A DNA stretch of 46,878 nucleotides, taken from Acidimicrobiia bacterium. Lineage in GTDB: Bacteria > Actinomycetota > Acidimicrobiia > Acidimicrobiales > SZUA-35. The position numbers and the translations under genes are program-made. The notes under the pieces are model-generated. The model was not told the origin of the DNA, ran no database searches, and saw only the letters and a program-made list of their open reading frames with translations. The stretch covers positions 1 to 46,878 of the forward strand of contig QIKW01000134.1 of assembly GCA_003231975.1 (NCBI GenBank). Reading direction: 5' to 3'. Shown here piece after piece: positions 40,096 through 46,878 of the stretch. The number at the start of each line of letters is the position of its first letter. The first letter of the stretch is position 1.

Positions 40096-40767
40096 ATGGC
40101 CTCCTTTCTCGCGCCCCCGCGCTTCAGGCTTCTGCCGCTTCTTGTTGCCCTCTCTCTTGTTGGCGCCGCGTGCGGGGGAGGCGGTGATGCGGTGGCTGGG
40201 CAGAACGACACGCTTCCGGTCATCAGCCCAGATCAAGCCTCTGAGCTGGCCGACCCGGTGATCCCAGGGGCTGAGCCCCCGGCTAGGGCCGAGCCCCCGG
40301 CTACGGCTGAGGAATCGACCACGCCAGCGGCCGGGCCGGTTGCCCCGGTGGTGAACCTGTTTCCTGATGTTGATGTTTTGAACGTCCTGAACTCAGACAC
40401 CGTTAACATTGCCGACGAACTAGGCGGCACCGGCAAGCCAACGCTGTTGTGGTTCTGGGGCCCGCTTTGACCCAACTGCCTGGTCGAAGGACCGGGCCTC
40501 GAGCAGTTCGCTCGGGAGAACACCGACACACTACGGGTTGTTGGCCTGGGAGCCCAGGACAACTTCGATCTCGCTCAGCAGTTTCGTTCTTCGGCTGGTA
40601 TCGACTCGGTCCTACTGCTTTGGGACCAAGGTTTTGATTCCTGGGCCTACTACGGCATTAACGGCACGCCAACCATCATTCTGGTTGATCCCAGCGGCAA
40701 CCCCATCACCGGTTGGCTCGGCACTTTTCCTGAAGAAGAGGTTCTGCAACTCGCAGCCAGGTACTGA
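40096..40767 (+). CDS. Probable selenoprotein: thioredoxin-fold lipoprotein with in-frame UGA at the redox motif
   Basis: One continuous frame of 223 residues interrupted only by TGA at 40468-40470. The N-terminus is a lipoprotein signal (lipobox VGAAC, C26), then an Ala/Pro/Glu-rich linker, then a thioredoxin/TlpA-type domain. The active site reads LLWFWGPL-TGA-PNC, so the UGA stands exactly where the first Cys of CxxC belongs, with C128 as the resolving cysteine. After the UGA the frame stays open for 98 codons, keeps strong coding bias and reaches the cis-Pro motif GTPTIILVD (P192) and the final helix. An eight-base hairpin follows the UGA at the distance used by bacterial SECIS elements. 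Reading as selenocysteine (UPNC) is the best explanation; a recent TGC-to-TGA nonsense change is the alternative. Start 40096 is one of several ATGs and is chosen for the signal peptide. Sec genes (selA, selB, selC, selD) are not in the window. Confidence 0.78.
40478..40497 (+). promoter_or_regulatory. Candidate bacterial SECIS hairpin
   Basis: GCCTGGTC (40478-40485) and GACCGGGC (40490-40497) form an eight-base stem (one G-U pair) with loop GAAG. The loop starts 15 bases after the UGA, and the first loop base is G, both in line with known bacterial selenocysteine insertion elements, which lie in the coding sequence just after the UGA. Confidence 0.6.
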
Positions 40768-40787
40768 CCGCGAATAGGGTTCGCTCC

Positions 40788-41543
40788 ATGGGTTTTCTCG
40801 ATGGACGCGTAGTGTTGGTCACCGGCGGCAACGGAGGCATTGGGTTGGGGCTGGCCCAGGGTTGCGTTGCCGAGGGGGCAGATGCAGTGATCTGGGGAAC
40901 CAACCAGACCAAGTTGAACCGAGCCGTTGAAGCGCTTGAGGGCAGCGGGGCAAAGGTGCTTGCTCAGCGAGTTGACGTCAGCCAGGAAGACGAGGTTGTT
41001 GGGGCCTTCGCCGAAGCGGTTGGTGAGATGGGCAAGGTCGACTCTGTCTTCGCCAATGCAGGAGTCTCTGGCGGCGGCCCCTTTGTTGAGCAAACGCTTG
41101 AGATGTGGCGGGCGGTAATGGCTGTGAACCTCGACGGCGCTTTCCTCACCCTTCGCGAGGCGGCCAAGCACATGGTTGCCAGAGGAGGAGGTGGCGCGCT
41201 GGTTGGCGTCTCCTCGGTTTCAGCCGTCCATGGCGCTGCGGCCGCCCAGCCATATGCGGCATCAAAGGGGGCGCTTCTGGCTGTGATGCGCGGCCTGGCG
41301 GTTGAGCTGGCTCGCTACCAGATTCGATGCAACTCGATCATTCCCGGCTGGACCGAAACTGATATGACCGAGGCTGGCCGCCAAAACGAGAAATTCCTGG
41401 CAGCCACCACACAACGCACTCCGATCCGGAGGTGGGGTGTGCCGTCCGACTTTGCCAGCGTCGGTGCGTTCCTGGCCGACCCGGCGCAGATGTACCACAC
41501 AGCAGACGAGATCGTGATGGACGGCGGCTACTCGCGCTTTTAG
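40788..41543 (+). CDS. Short-chain dehydrogenase/reductase
   Basis: A 251-aa classical SDR. The NAD(P) motif TGGNGGIG is at residues 12-19, NAG at 90-92, catalytic S143, Y156 and K160 (YAASK), and PGWTETDM follows. Cytoplasmic, probably tetrameric. It starts 20 bases after the selenoprotein candidate's stop and may share its transcript. Cofactor preference is unclear; the residue after the second strand (GTNQTK) fits NADP as well as NAD. Substrate unknown. Confidence 0.9.
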   Translation: MGFLDGRVVLVTGGNGGIGLGLAQGCVAEGADAVIWGTNQTKLNRAVEALEGSGAKVLAQRVDVSQEDEVVGAFAEAVGEMGKVDSVFANAGVSGGGPFVEQTLEMWRAVMAVNLDGAFLTLREAAKHMVARGGGGALVGVSSVSAVHGAAAAQPYAASKGALLAVMRGLAVELARYQIRCNSIIPGWTETDMTEAGRQNEKFLAATTQRTPIRRWGVPSDFASVGAFLADPAQMYHTADEIVMDGGYSRF

Positions 41544-41605
41544 AACGGGTCAACAATGGTTGTTGCCGGTGCGACGCTGGGTTCGTGGTGTGACAGAATC
41601 TGAGA

Positions 41606-41815
41606 ATGAAGATCAACGTTGATTTCGATCTGTGCGAGAGCAATGCCATCTGCATGCAGATTGCGCCCGAGGTTTTCGAGGTGCGGGATGACGACTTTCT
41701 CTATGTCCTGATCGACCACCCTCCTGCGGAACTTCATGCCAAAGTCCGCGAAGCGGTTGACCGCTGCCCCAAGCAGGCCATCTCGCTGGCCGAAGACTTG
41801 CCTGCGCCCGAGTGA
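41606..41815 (+). CDS. 3Fe-4S-type ferredoxin
   Basis: A 69-aa ferredoxin with C10, C16 and C54 (CESNAICMQIAPEVF and DRCPKQAI); the position of the fourth cysteine is Asn13, so it should hold a 3Fe-4S cluster. Such single-cluster ferredoxins commonly serve cytochromes P450 in actinobacteria. It is followed 28 bases later by a ferredoxin reductase gene, forming an electron-transfer pair. No P450 gene is in the window. Confidence 0.92.
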   Translation: MKINVDFDLCESNAICMQIAPEVFEVRDDDFLYVLIDHPPAELHAKVREAVDRCPKQAISLAEDLPAPE

Positions 41816-41843
41816 GCCTGTCCAGCTGGGGGTTGGGTAACCA

Positions 41844-43073
41844 GTGAGCCATGTCGTAGTGGTTGGGGCCTCCCTCGCTGGGCTTCAGGCGGCTCAAACG
41901 CTGCGTCGCGACGGCTTCGACGGAGAACTCACAATGGTGGGAGACGAGCCGCACTACCCGTATGACCGGCCTCCGTTGTCCAAGCACTTTCTGGCTGGCG
42001 CCTGGGAGGAGGAAAAGCTTCGACTGCGGGCGGCCGCTGATCCAGATGCACTTGGGCTCACCTGGCGGCTGGGCACCGCAGCCACCGGCTTGGATCTGGA
42101 AGCGAAGCGGTTGGAGCTTTCAGAGGGCCCGGCGCTTGGCTATGACGGGCTGATAATTGCCACTGGCGCAGCAGCCCGAACTCTGCCCGGCTGTGAATTG
42201 GCAGGCGTTCACGTACTGCGAACGCTGGATGATGCCGTTGCGCTTCGGGCCGACTTCGATGGCGGACCCGACCATGTAGTGGTAATTGGGGCTGGCTTCA
42301 TCGGGGCCGAGGTTGCGGCAACCGCCAGAGAACGCGGGCTGGCGGTCACAATGATTGAGGCGGCGTCGGTTCCGCTGGGGCGGGTTCTTGACCGATCGAG
42401 CGGCGAGGCAATTGCCGACCTGCACCGCGCTAACGGGGTGGATGTGCGCCTGGGAGTTGGCGTTTCAGGGATGCGCAGCGCCGGAGGGAGGGTCACCCAC
42501 GTGGATCTCGAAGACGGCTCTGCCATCCAGACATCGGTAGTGGTGGTCGGTATCGGGGTTGTGCCAAACGTTGGCTGGCTTGAGGGCTCTGGCCTGACGT
42601 TGGACGACGGAATCTTGTGCGACGAAACCTGCCTGGCCGCGCCTTCAGTGGTGGCCGCGGGCGATGTTGCCCGGTGGCCGAACGCCAGATTCGGTGGGGC
42701 ACCTTCCCGGGTTGAGCAGTGGGACAATGCGATTGAGCAGGGTGCTTACGCAGCCAGGCGGCTCCTGGCCTGGTTAAGTACCGACCCTGACTTGGCAACC
42801 GATCTGGCTCCGTTTCAGCCCGTGCCGTGGTTCTGGTCTGATCAGTACGACAAGAAGATCCAGCTGGCAGGTATCCCAACCGAAACCGCGGCGGTGGTTC
42901 ACGGCAGCGTGCAAGAGCAGCGATTTGTGAAGATCTATCTGGACGACGCGGGCCTGTTCGTTGGGGCCCTTGCGTGGAATCGACCTCGTCAGGCCATCCA
43001 GGCCAGGCAGCTTCTGGCCGAGGGGGCCTCGGCCGAGGACGCCAGGGCCAAGCTGGCGCCGGCTCCAGCATGA
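41844..43073 (+). CDS. FAD-dependent ferredoxin reductase
   Basis: A 409-aa reductase of the putidaredoxin-reductase/rhodocoxin-reductase type. FAD motif GASLAG near residue 8, RPPLSKHFLAG near residue 43, IIATGA, NAD motif GAGFIGAEVAATARERG near residue 148 and C-terminal AAGDVARWPN. It passes electrons from NAD(P)H to the adjacent 3Fe-4S ferredoxin in the cytoplasm. GTG start. Its stop overlaps the next start (ATGA, 43070-43073), tying it to the Nudix gene. Confidence 0.93.
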   Translation: MSHVVVVGASLAGLQAAQTLRRDGFDGELTMVGDEPHYPYDRPPLSKHFLAGAWEEEKLRLRAAADPDALGLTWRLGTAATGLDLEAKRLELSEGPALGYDGLIIATGAAARTLPGCELAGVHVLRTLDDAVALRADFDGGPDHVVVIGAGFIGAEVAATARERGLAVTMIEAASVPLGRVLDRSSGEAIADLHRANGVDVRLGVGVSGMRSAGGRVTHVDLEDGSAIQTSVVVVGIGVVPNVGWLEGSGLTLDDGILCDETCLAAPSVVAAGDVARWPNARFGGAPSRVEQWDNAIEQGAYAARRLLAWLSTDPDLATDLAPFQPVPWFWSDQYDKKIQLAGIPTETAAVVHGSVQEQRFVKIYLDDAGLFVGALAWNRPRQAIQARQLLAEGASAEDARAKLAPAPA

Positions 43074-43651
43074 GTGGGCAACCGCCTTTCTCGGATGTGG
43101 CTTCGTCCGTACCTGAAGTCAAAACCGAAGAGGCGACAGACGAGGCTGTAGAGCACGTTGATTCCACTGGCCGGGTTATCGAGGTGGTTACCAGGGCCAG
43201 GATGCGGGCCGAAACCCTGCGCCACCGCTGCACCTACGTGTTCGTGCTGCGCAGCACCGATTCTGTTGTTGTGCACAAGCGGGCCAACTGGAAGAGCATC
43301 TACCCGGGGTTCTGGGACCCCGCGTTTGGCGGCGTATGCGGGGTTGGCGAGAGTTGGGCCCTGTCCGCCGAACGAGAACTATTCGAAGAAGCAGGCATTT
43401 CGGGTGCCAACCTTGATCCGCCAGGGCTCACCGATCTGGGCCCGCTGCGTTATGAGGCCGAAGACGGCCGCGTGTGGGGCCGAGTATTTCTGGCCCGCTC
43501 CGATGCGCCGCTCACCTGCCCCGACGGTGAGGTCGTTGCCACTGCCGAGATCCCAGTTTCTGAGATAACGAGCTGGCTTGAGGGACAGAGCGTCAGCCTC
43601 GACTCCAAACTTGCTGTTCCCCTTCTCTTGGCCCATCTGAACAAGTTCTGA
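43070..43651 (+). CDS. Nudix hydrolase (YfcD/Idi-like)
   Basis: A 193-aa protein with a Nudix box at residues 88-110 (G-x5-E-x7-REL-x-EE-x-G fits GVCGVGE...RELFEEAGI). The context CTYVFVLRS and YPGFWDPAFGG is typical of the YfcD/isopentenyl-diphosphate-isomerase-like branch. It would hydrolyse a nucleoside diphosphate linked to another group. Start 43070 gives a four-base overlap with the reductase; the longer frame to 42974 is rejected. The first ~45 residues are acidic and non-conserved. Substrate unknown. Confidence 0.88.
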   Translation: MSGQPPFSDVASSVPEVKTEEATDEAVEHVDSTGRVIEVVTRARMRAETLRHRCTYVFVLRSTDSVVVHKRANWKSIYPGFWDPAFGGVCGVGESWALSAERELFEEAGISGANLDPPGLTDLGPLRYEAEDGRVWGRVFLARSDAPLTCPDGEVVATAEIPVSEITSWLEGQSVSLDSKLAVPLLLAHLNKF

Positions 43652-43693
43652 ACGGCCGCCAAATCGGAAGCGTGGCACGGTGGGATTGGTTCG

Positions 43694-44473
43694 ATGGGTA
43701 TGCCTGGATCCTCGACCACACCGTTCCACCCTCTTGAGTTGGCCGCCGAGGCCGACACACGGCCTAACATTGATGCCGTGGTGCCAACTCCCGGTCGACC
43801 CGATGTGCTTGTTGTCGATGACGAACCCCAGGTGCGCCAGATTGTTGCCACCTACTTGGAATCTGCCGGCTATTCGGTTCGCACCGCGGCCGACGGCACC
43901 GAGGCACTTGGCGAGTTGGCTAGAAAGCGGGCCGACCTGATCGTGCTAGATCTGATGCTGCCGGGCGTTGACGGGCTGTCGGTGCTCCGTCGCCTTCGTG
44001 AGTCTGGAGACAAGGTTCCGGTCATTGTGCTCTCAGCAAAGGGCCAAGAATCAGAACGGGTTGCCGGGCTTGAGCTTGGGGCCGACGACTACGTGTCCAA
44101 GCCGGCTTCGCCCAGAGAAGTTCTGGCCAGGGTGCGGGCGGTGTTGCGCCGCTCCGGTGGTGTTGGTCCAGATCACATCTCGGTGGCCGACCTGGAAATC
44201 GACGTGCGTGGCAGGCGTATCGAGAAGGCTGGACAGGTGCTCGAGTTGCCGCCAAAGGAATTCGATCTGCTGGTGTGCCTGGCCGGAGCGCCGGGCGAGG
44301 TGCACAGTCGGGCCGACCTATTGCGTGACGTGTGGGGATCCAGCCCAGATTGGCAGGATCCTGGAACGGTAACAGTCCACATTCGTCGGCTCCGCCGCAA
44401 GCTCGAGGCTGATCCCGCCAACCCGCTACACCTTGTTACGGTCTACGGCGTGGGGTACAGGTTCGATCCATGA
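43694..44473 (+). CDS. OmpR-family response regulator
   Basis: A 259-aa regulator with an N-terminal receiver (acidic pocket D42-D43, phosphoacceptor D86 in LIVLDLMLPG, KPAS near the end) and a C-terminal winged helix (EFDLLVCLAG...TVTVHIRRLRRKLE...VYGVGYRF). It probably activates or represses genes when phosphorylated by the histidine kinase encoded directly downstream, whose start overlaps its stop by four bases (ATGA). The start at 43694 gives a 36-residue leader; a GTG near 43778 would be closer to the family. No target site is evident. Confidence 0.9.
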   Translation: MGMPGSSTTPFHPLELAAEADTRPNIDAVVPTPGRPDVLVVDDEPQVRQIVATYLESAGYSVRTAADGTEALGELARKRADLIVLDLMLPGVDGLSVLRRLRESGDKVPVIVLSAKGQESERVAGLELGADDYVSKPASPREVLARVRAVLRRSGGVGPDHISVADLEIDVRGRRIEKAGQVLELPPKEFDLLVCLAGAPGEVHSRADLLRDVWGSSPDWQDPGTVTVHIRRLRRKLEADPANPLHLVTVYGVGYRFDP

Positions 44474-45744
44474 CATCGGTGTTTGCTGTTGCGGGGGTGC
44501 TCTTTGGCGCCGACATGATGGAGGACGAAGCCCGGATTGGTTTTTTCGTCGTCACCATCGCAGCGCTGGCCGTGGCGGCTGTAACCCTGCTTCCCTGGGT
44601 GATGAAAGGCCTCACAATCCGGTGGGCGGTGCCTGCCCTTGCGGTAGTCGGCCCAGTGCTTGCGGTGCTTGGCAGCCTGGTCGGCAGCGGCGCAATGACG
44701 CTTTCGGGCCACGACATTGGCTACTTCCTGCTGGTAATCGGCGTTACCGGGTTGGCCGCCATCTTTGTGGGTTGGAGGCTGTCTCGCCCCTTGGCGAAAG
44801 ATCTCGACACCGTGCTTGTCACCGTCGACGCTATAGCCGGCGGAGACCGCAGCCGTCGCACCGGAATCGACCGTGGCGACGAGGTTGGCGCTCTGGCTGG
44901 GGCGGTAGACGAGCTTGGCCGATCCTTGGCAAGGGCCGAGGCCGAAAGAGAGGCAGCAGACGACGAACGTAGAGCCGTGGTCAGTGCGCTTTCTCATGAC
45001 CTGCGAACCCCACTGGCGTCGTTGCTTGCCTCAGTCGATGCTCTTGAAGACGGCCTGGCAGATGGAACCACGCACCTTCGGTCCATGCGGCGCAACGTGT
45101 TGGCGCTGGAGCGTTTGGTTGACGACATGTTCCTCCTGGCCAGGGCAGATTCGGGCCAGCTCTCGCTTCAGGCCGAGCATCTGGACTTGGCCGAGCTGAT
45201 AGACGAGGCCCTCGAAGCGGTGGCGCCCGCAGCCGGAGAGCGCGACGTGAAGTTGACAGCCGAAATGTCTGGCGCCATCTCGATTTGGGGCGACGACACC
45301 GCGGTTGGACGCGTGTTGCGGAACCTGTTGGACAACGCCATTCGCCACGCTTCCAGCGGCGGCCTGGTGGAGGTTTCAACTGTTGTCGCCAACCGCGCCG
45401 TCACCATGACAGTGGTTGATGACGGCCCCGGCTTCGATGCTCAGTTCGTGCCCCGGGCGTTCGAGCGGTTCACCCAGGCCGACGCTGCCCGGTCTCGGCC
45501 CGGAGGTGCAGGCCTCGGCCTGGCAATTGCCCAGACGTTGGTTGAGGCTCACGACGGCGAGATTTCAATAGATCCAGGGCCCGGTGGCCGCGTGTCTGTT
45601 CGTTTGCCCCTGTTCTCTCCGCCCAGCGCTTCTAACGGCAGGGTGGCCAGTGGCAGCGTGGACACGGGCAGCGAGCCTCCGGGCATCACCGAGGCCAGTC
45701 GGCTCACAGCCTCGTCGAACAGATCTGGCTCGCCAAGCGAATAG
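44470..45744 (+). CDS. Sensor histidine kinase
   Basis: A 424-aa membrane kinase. Three to four transmembrane helices (~5-12, 24-45, 53-75, 84-101), a HAMP segment (~103-155), the HisKA domain with phospho-His H176 (SALSHDLRTP), and an HATPase_c domain with N-box NLLDNAIRH, G1 VDDGPGF and G2 GGAGLGLAI. Cytoplasmic kinase partner of the preceding response regulator. The domain should end at VRLPLF; the 42 extra residues from 383 onwards have no family counterpart and run antisense through the 3' end of the aminotransferase remnant, so the original stop was probably lost in a deletion. Confidence 0.9.
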   Translation: MTSVFAVAGVLFGADMMEDEARIGFFVVTIAALAVAAVTLLPWVMKGLTIRWAVPALAVVGPVLAVLGSLVGSGAMTLSGHDIGYFLLVIGVTGLAAIFVGWRLSRPLAKDLDTVLVTVDAIAGGDRSRRTGIDRGDEVGALAGAVDELGRSLARAEAEREAADDERRAVVSALSHDLRTPLASLLASVDALEDGLADGTTHLRSMRRNVLALERLVDDMFLLARADSGQLSLQAEHLDLAELIDEALEAVAPAAGERDVKLTAEMSGAISIWGDDTAVGRVLRNLLDNAIRHASSGGLVEVSTVVANRAVTMTVVDDGPGFDAQFVPRAFERFTQADAARSRPGGAGLGLAIAQTLVEAHDGEISIDPGPGGRVSVRLPLFSPPSASNGRVASGSVDTGSEPPGITEASRLTASSNRSGSPSE

Positions 45745-45989
45745 GACAGGCGGATGGCGGTTCCTGCCGGTTCTTGTATCGCGAAAGCGCGGCCAGGAAC
45801 GAAGGCAACACCGGCGTCCAGAGCGCGTTTAAGCAGCTTGCTGGCGTCAAGTTCCTCGCCCAGGTTGAGCCACAGGAAAAAGCCTCCTTGCTGGGCTTGA
45901 ACCGAGGCGTTCGGCAAGTGCTTCTTGGTAGCCGCAAGCAGCGCATGGCGACGGGTGCTGTAGCGGGCTCGGAGCCCTTCCAGGTGCCG
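45549..45989 (-). pseudogene. 5'-truncated PLP-dependent aminotransferase remnant
   Basis: On the minus strand an open stretch without a proper start reads RHLEGLRARYSTRRHALL, then QQGGFFLWLNLG, GVAFVPGRAF and AIRLSYSLGEPDLF, the C-terminal signature of class I/II (MocR/AAT fold) aminotransferases. A TAG at 45990-45992 precedes it and the catalytic Lys and most of the enzyme are absent. The homology ends near 45655; the frame then runs on into the kinase gene on the other strand. It is a remnant of ~110 residues. The antitoxin-like gene lies 48 bases away, so that module may have replaced the missing 5' part. Confidence 0.8.
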
Positions 45990-46037
45990 CTACTGGGGGT
46001 CCCAGCCAACTGGCAGCAATTGGCCTGCTGGAAGAAC

Positions 46038-46280
46038 CTACTCGGCCCTGGCCCGCCGAGACTTTGAGCGAACACCTCTAGAGGGGTCTGCTTGAGCGGC
46101 GAGCATTTGCTCGACCAACTCAGGGCGACGTAAAAGGGCTGCTTCGTGTTCGGTCATGATTACTGCTGGGGTCAGAAGGATCGCTCCATCTGGTTGTTCT
46201 TCGGCGATGTAGCGGGTGTGGTCTGGTCGGCCAAGTCGGCCAAGGGCAACCCGGCGACGACTATCTAGTTCGACGAGCAT
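46038..46280 (-). CDS. Antitoxin-like protein (putative)
   Basis: An 80-aa protein with a compact N-terminal strand-rich part (VELDSRRRVALGRLG, ILLTPAVIMTEHEAALL) reminiscent of actinobacterial AbrB-like antitoxins, and a basic tail. Start 46280 matches the beginning of the family; a longer frame to 46418 would overlap the divergent toxin's first codon. The partner lies on the other strand 136 bases away, an unusual arrangement because such pairs are mostly co-directional. Family assignment is from memory of similar sequences and is tentative. Confidence 0.6.
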   Translation of the reverse strand: MLVELDSRRRVALGRLGRPDHTRYIAEEQPDGAILLTPAVIMTEHEAALLRRPELVEQMLAAQADPSRGVRSKSRRARAE

Positions 46281-46381
46281 GTGCGCCTGCTCATTTCTGT
46301 TTGGTTGGGTATACACCAGATAGTAACGCAGTTTGGGTGATGGGGCAAGAGATTCTTCGCCCCTTTCGTCCTCTCGCATCC

Positions 46382-46410
46382 TTGCCCTATTCGCAACGGT
46401 AGGGTATCGT
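46382..46410 (+). promoter_or_regulatory. Promoter for a leaderless toxin-like transcript
   Basis: TTGCCC (46382-46387), a 17-base spacer and TATCGT (46405-46410) form a good -35/-10 pair. Only six bases separate the -10 box from the ATG at 46417, so the message should start at or next to the start codon. Confidence 0.6.
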
Positions 46411-46416
46411 TGAAGC

Positions 46417-46686
46417 ATGATCGAACTACTCTTTGACCAGTCAGCGGAAGATGCGTTGGCGGCGTTGAAGGTGGACCCACTCCGTCAGCAGTTGTATGAG
46501 CGCGTCAACGATGTTTTGGATGCGATCGAGGACAATCCGAAAGATCCAAGTGTTCGTCGTAGGCGCTTTCAGTCTCCGCCGCACTGGCTGGTCGCGGTGC
46601 ATGGTGCGGGCGAGGATTGGATCGTTATGTGGGAGCTGACCAAGTCGGGCCCCTTCGTTCACTACATCGGGGAGCCTGTCAGCTAA
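46417..46686 (+). CDS. RelE/ParE-like toxin (putative)
   Basis: An 89-aa protein with two N-terminal helices (QSAEDALAALKVDPLRQQLYERVNDVLDAIEDNP) and a C-terminal sheet (RRRRF, HWLVAVHGAGEDWIVMWEL, FVHYIGEPV), the fold pattern of RelE/ParE toxins. It would act on mRNA at the ribosome or on gyrase. Paired with the divergent antitoxin-like gene. It appears to be transcribed without a leader. No catalytic residues can be fixed with certainty. Confidence 0.65.
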   Translation: MIELLFDQSAEDALAALKVDPLRQQLYERVNDVLDAIEDNPKDPSVRRRRFQSPPHWLVAVHGAGEDWIVMWELTKSGPFVHYIGEPVS

Positions 46687-46739
46687 CGGGACAGGCCCGG
46701 ATGGCCGGAGCCCGGGAGGCGGTAGCAGACCCAATGTGT
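46687..46739 (+). repeat. Copy 4 of the modular hairpin repeat, first part
   Basis: After the toxin stop comes GGCCCGGATGGCCGGAGCCCGGG, AGGCGGTAGCAG and GACCCAATGTG, the same blocks in the same order as at 29141-29178 and 31816-31855. Directly followed by palindrome B. Confidence 0.8.
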
Positions 46740-46743
46740 AAGA

Positions 46744-46793
46744 GGAACTGGCATGGATTAGTGGCGAAAACGCACCTAATCCATGCCAGTTCC
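46744..46793 (+). repeat. Palindromic element, copy B
   Basis: GGAACTGGCATGGATTAG (46744-46761) is perfectly complementary to 46776-46793. Within the centre GCG/CGC can pair around AAAA. A CGTTTTT tail follows, giving a very strong intrinsic terminator for the toxin-like gene. It is the reverse complement of copy A at 31607 apart from one base. Confidence 0.95.
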
Positions 46794-46809
46794 CGTTTTT
46801 GTGGTCGTG

Positions 46810-46878
46810 TTACGCGTTGCCGACGGCGTCGGCACGCTGCGAGTCCTTGAGTTGGATGGGCGAAGCCCGGGAGGCGGC
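46810..46878 (+). repeat. Copy 4 of the modular hairpin repeat, second part, cut by the window end
   Basis: GTTACGCGT precedes the hairpin TGCCGAC-GGC-GTCGGCA (46818-46834), then a spacer and GGATGGGCGAAGCCCGGGAGGCGGC, at which the window stops. The order matches 31690-31750. Confidence 0.8.

Noticed and set aside
40449-40777. Separate open frames downstream of the UGA at 40470
   Set aside because: These are other frames of the same thioredoxin-like gene; the real continuation is in frame with 40096 and reaches 40767.

Overview
This window is a high-GC stretch of chromosome that most probably comes from an actinobacterium (Actinomycetota). Supporting signs are the WXG100 gene, many GTG starts, numerous lipoproteins with a lipobox, an actinobacterial-style TldD/TldE pair, DXS, and apparently leaderless promoters (-10 box about 6 nt before the start codon). 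The marine/freshwater Acidimicrobiia are a plausible home, but that is inference. No phage, transposase, rRNA or CRISPR array was seen.

Layout. 0.2-3.0 kb: a three-gene minus-strand operon of WXG100/type VII-like proteins. 3.1-6.8 kb: a molybdopterin oxidoreductase overlapping a MOSC-domain gene, with a divergent TetR regulator. 6.9-16.4 kb: NfuA-like Fe-S carrier, a lipoprotein, an HMG-CoA-synthase-like/DUF35 fusion plus thiolase, MgtC-like protein, two secreted lipoproteins (one a trypsin-like protease), a zinc-free MDR reductase and an ABC-F ATPase. 16.4-24.6 kb: M15 peptidase, TesB thioesterase, degenerate GGDEF-EAL protein, DXS, TldD-TldE. 24.7-29.1 kb: a translationally coupled operon of a degenerate receiver/GGDEF protein, a HEAT-repeat membrane protein and a processive family 2 glycosyltransferase. 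29.1-34.8 kb: SAF/CpaB-like protein, FmdB-like zinc ribbon, GalU, a repeat-rich intergenic zone, and molybdenum cofactor genes moeA-moaA-moaC. 35-40 kb: small membrane proteins, a D-arm-deleted tRNA-Ala gene, a phosphoribosyltransferase, a thiamine-binding protein with an HTH partner, and a membrane-anchored sulfite-oxidase-type molybdoenzyme. 40-46.9 kb: a thioredoxin-fold lipoprotein with an in-frame UGA at its redox motif, SDR, ferredoxin and ferredoxin reductase, Nudix hydrolase, a two-component system, an aminotransferase remnant and a divergent toxin-antitoxin-like pair.

Links between genes. Molybdenum cofactor synthesis (moeA, moaA, moaC) sits between two molybdoenzymes. Precursor supply (GalU) lies close to the polysaccharide-synthase-like operon. 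Ferredoxin and its reductase form an electron-transfer pair.

Most striking items. (1) A probable selenoprotein at 40096-40767: UGA replaces the first Cys of a thioredoxin CxxC, reading continues in frame through the complete fold, and an 8-bp hairpin follows the UGA. (2) A family of modular hairpin repeats at 8.86, 29.1, 31.4-31.95 and 46.7-46.88 kb, including a 50-bp palindrome present twice in opposite orientation and hairpins whose stems vary but keep pairing. (3) A 64-nt tRNA-Ala(CGC) gene lacking most of the D arm. (4) Several signalling or enzyme domains that have lost catalytic residues while keeping the fold.
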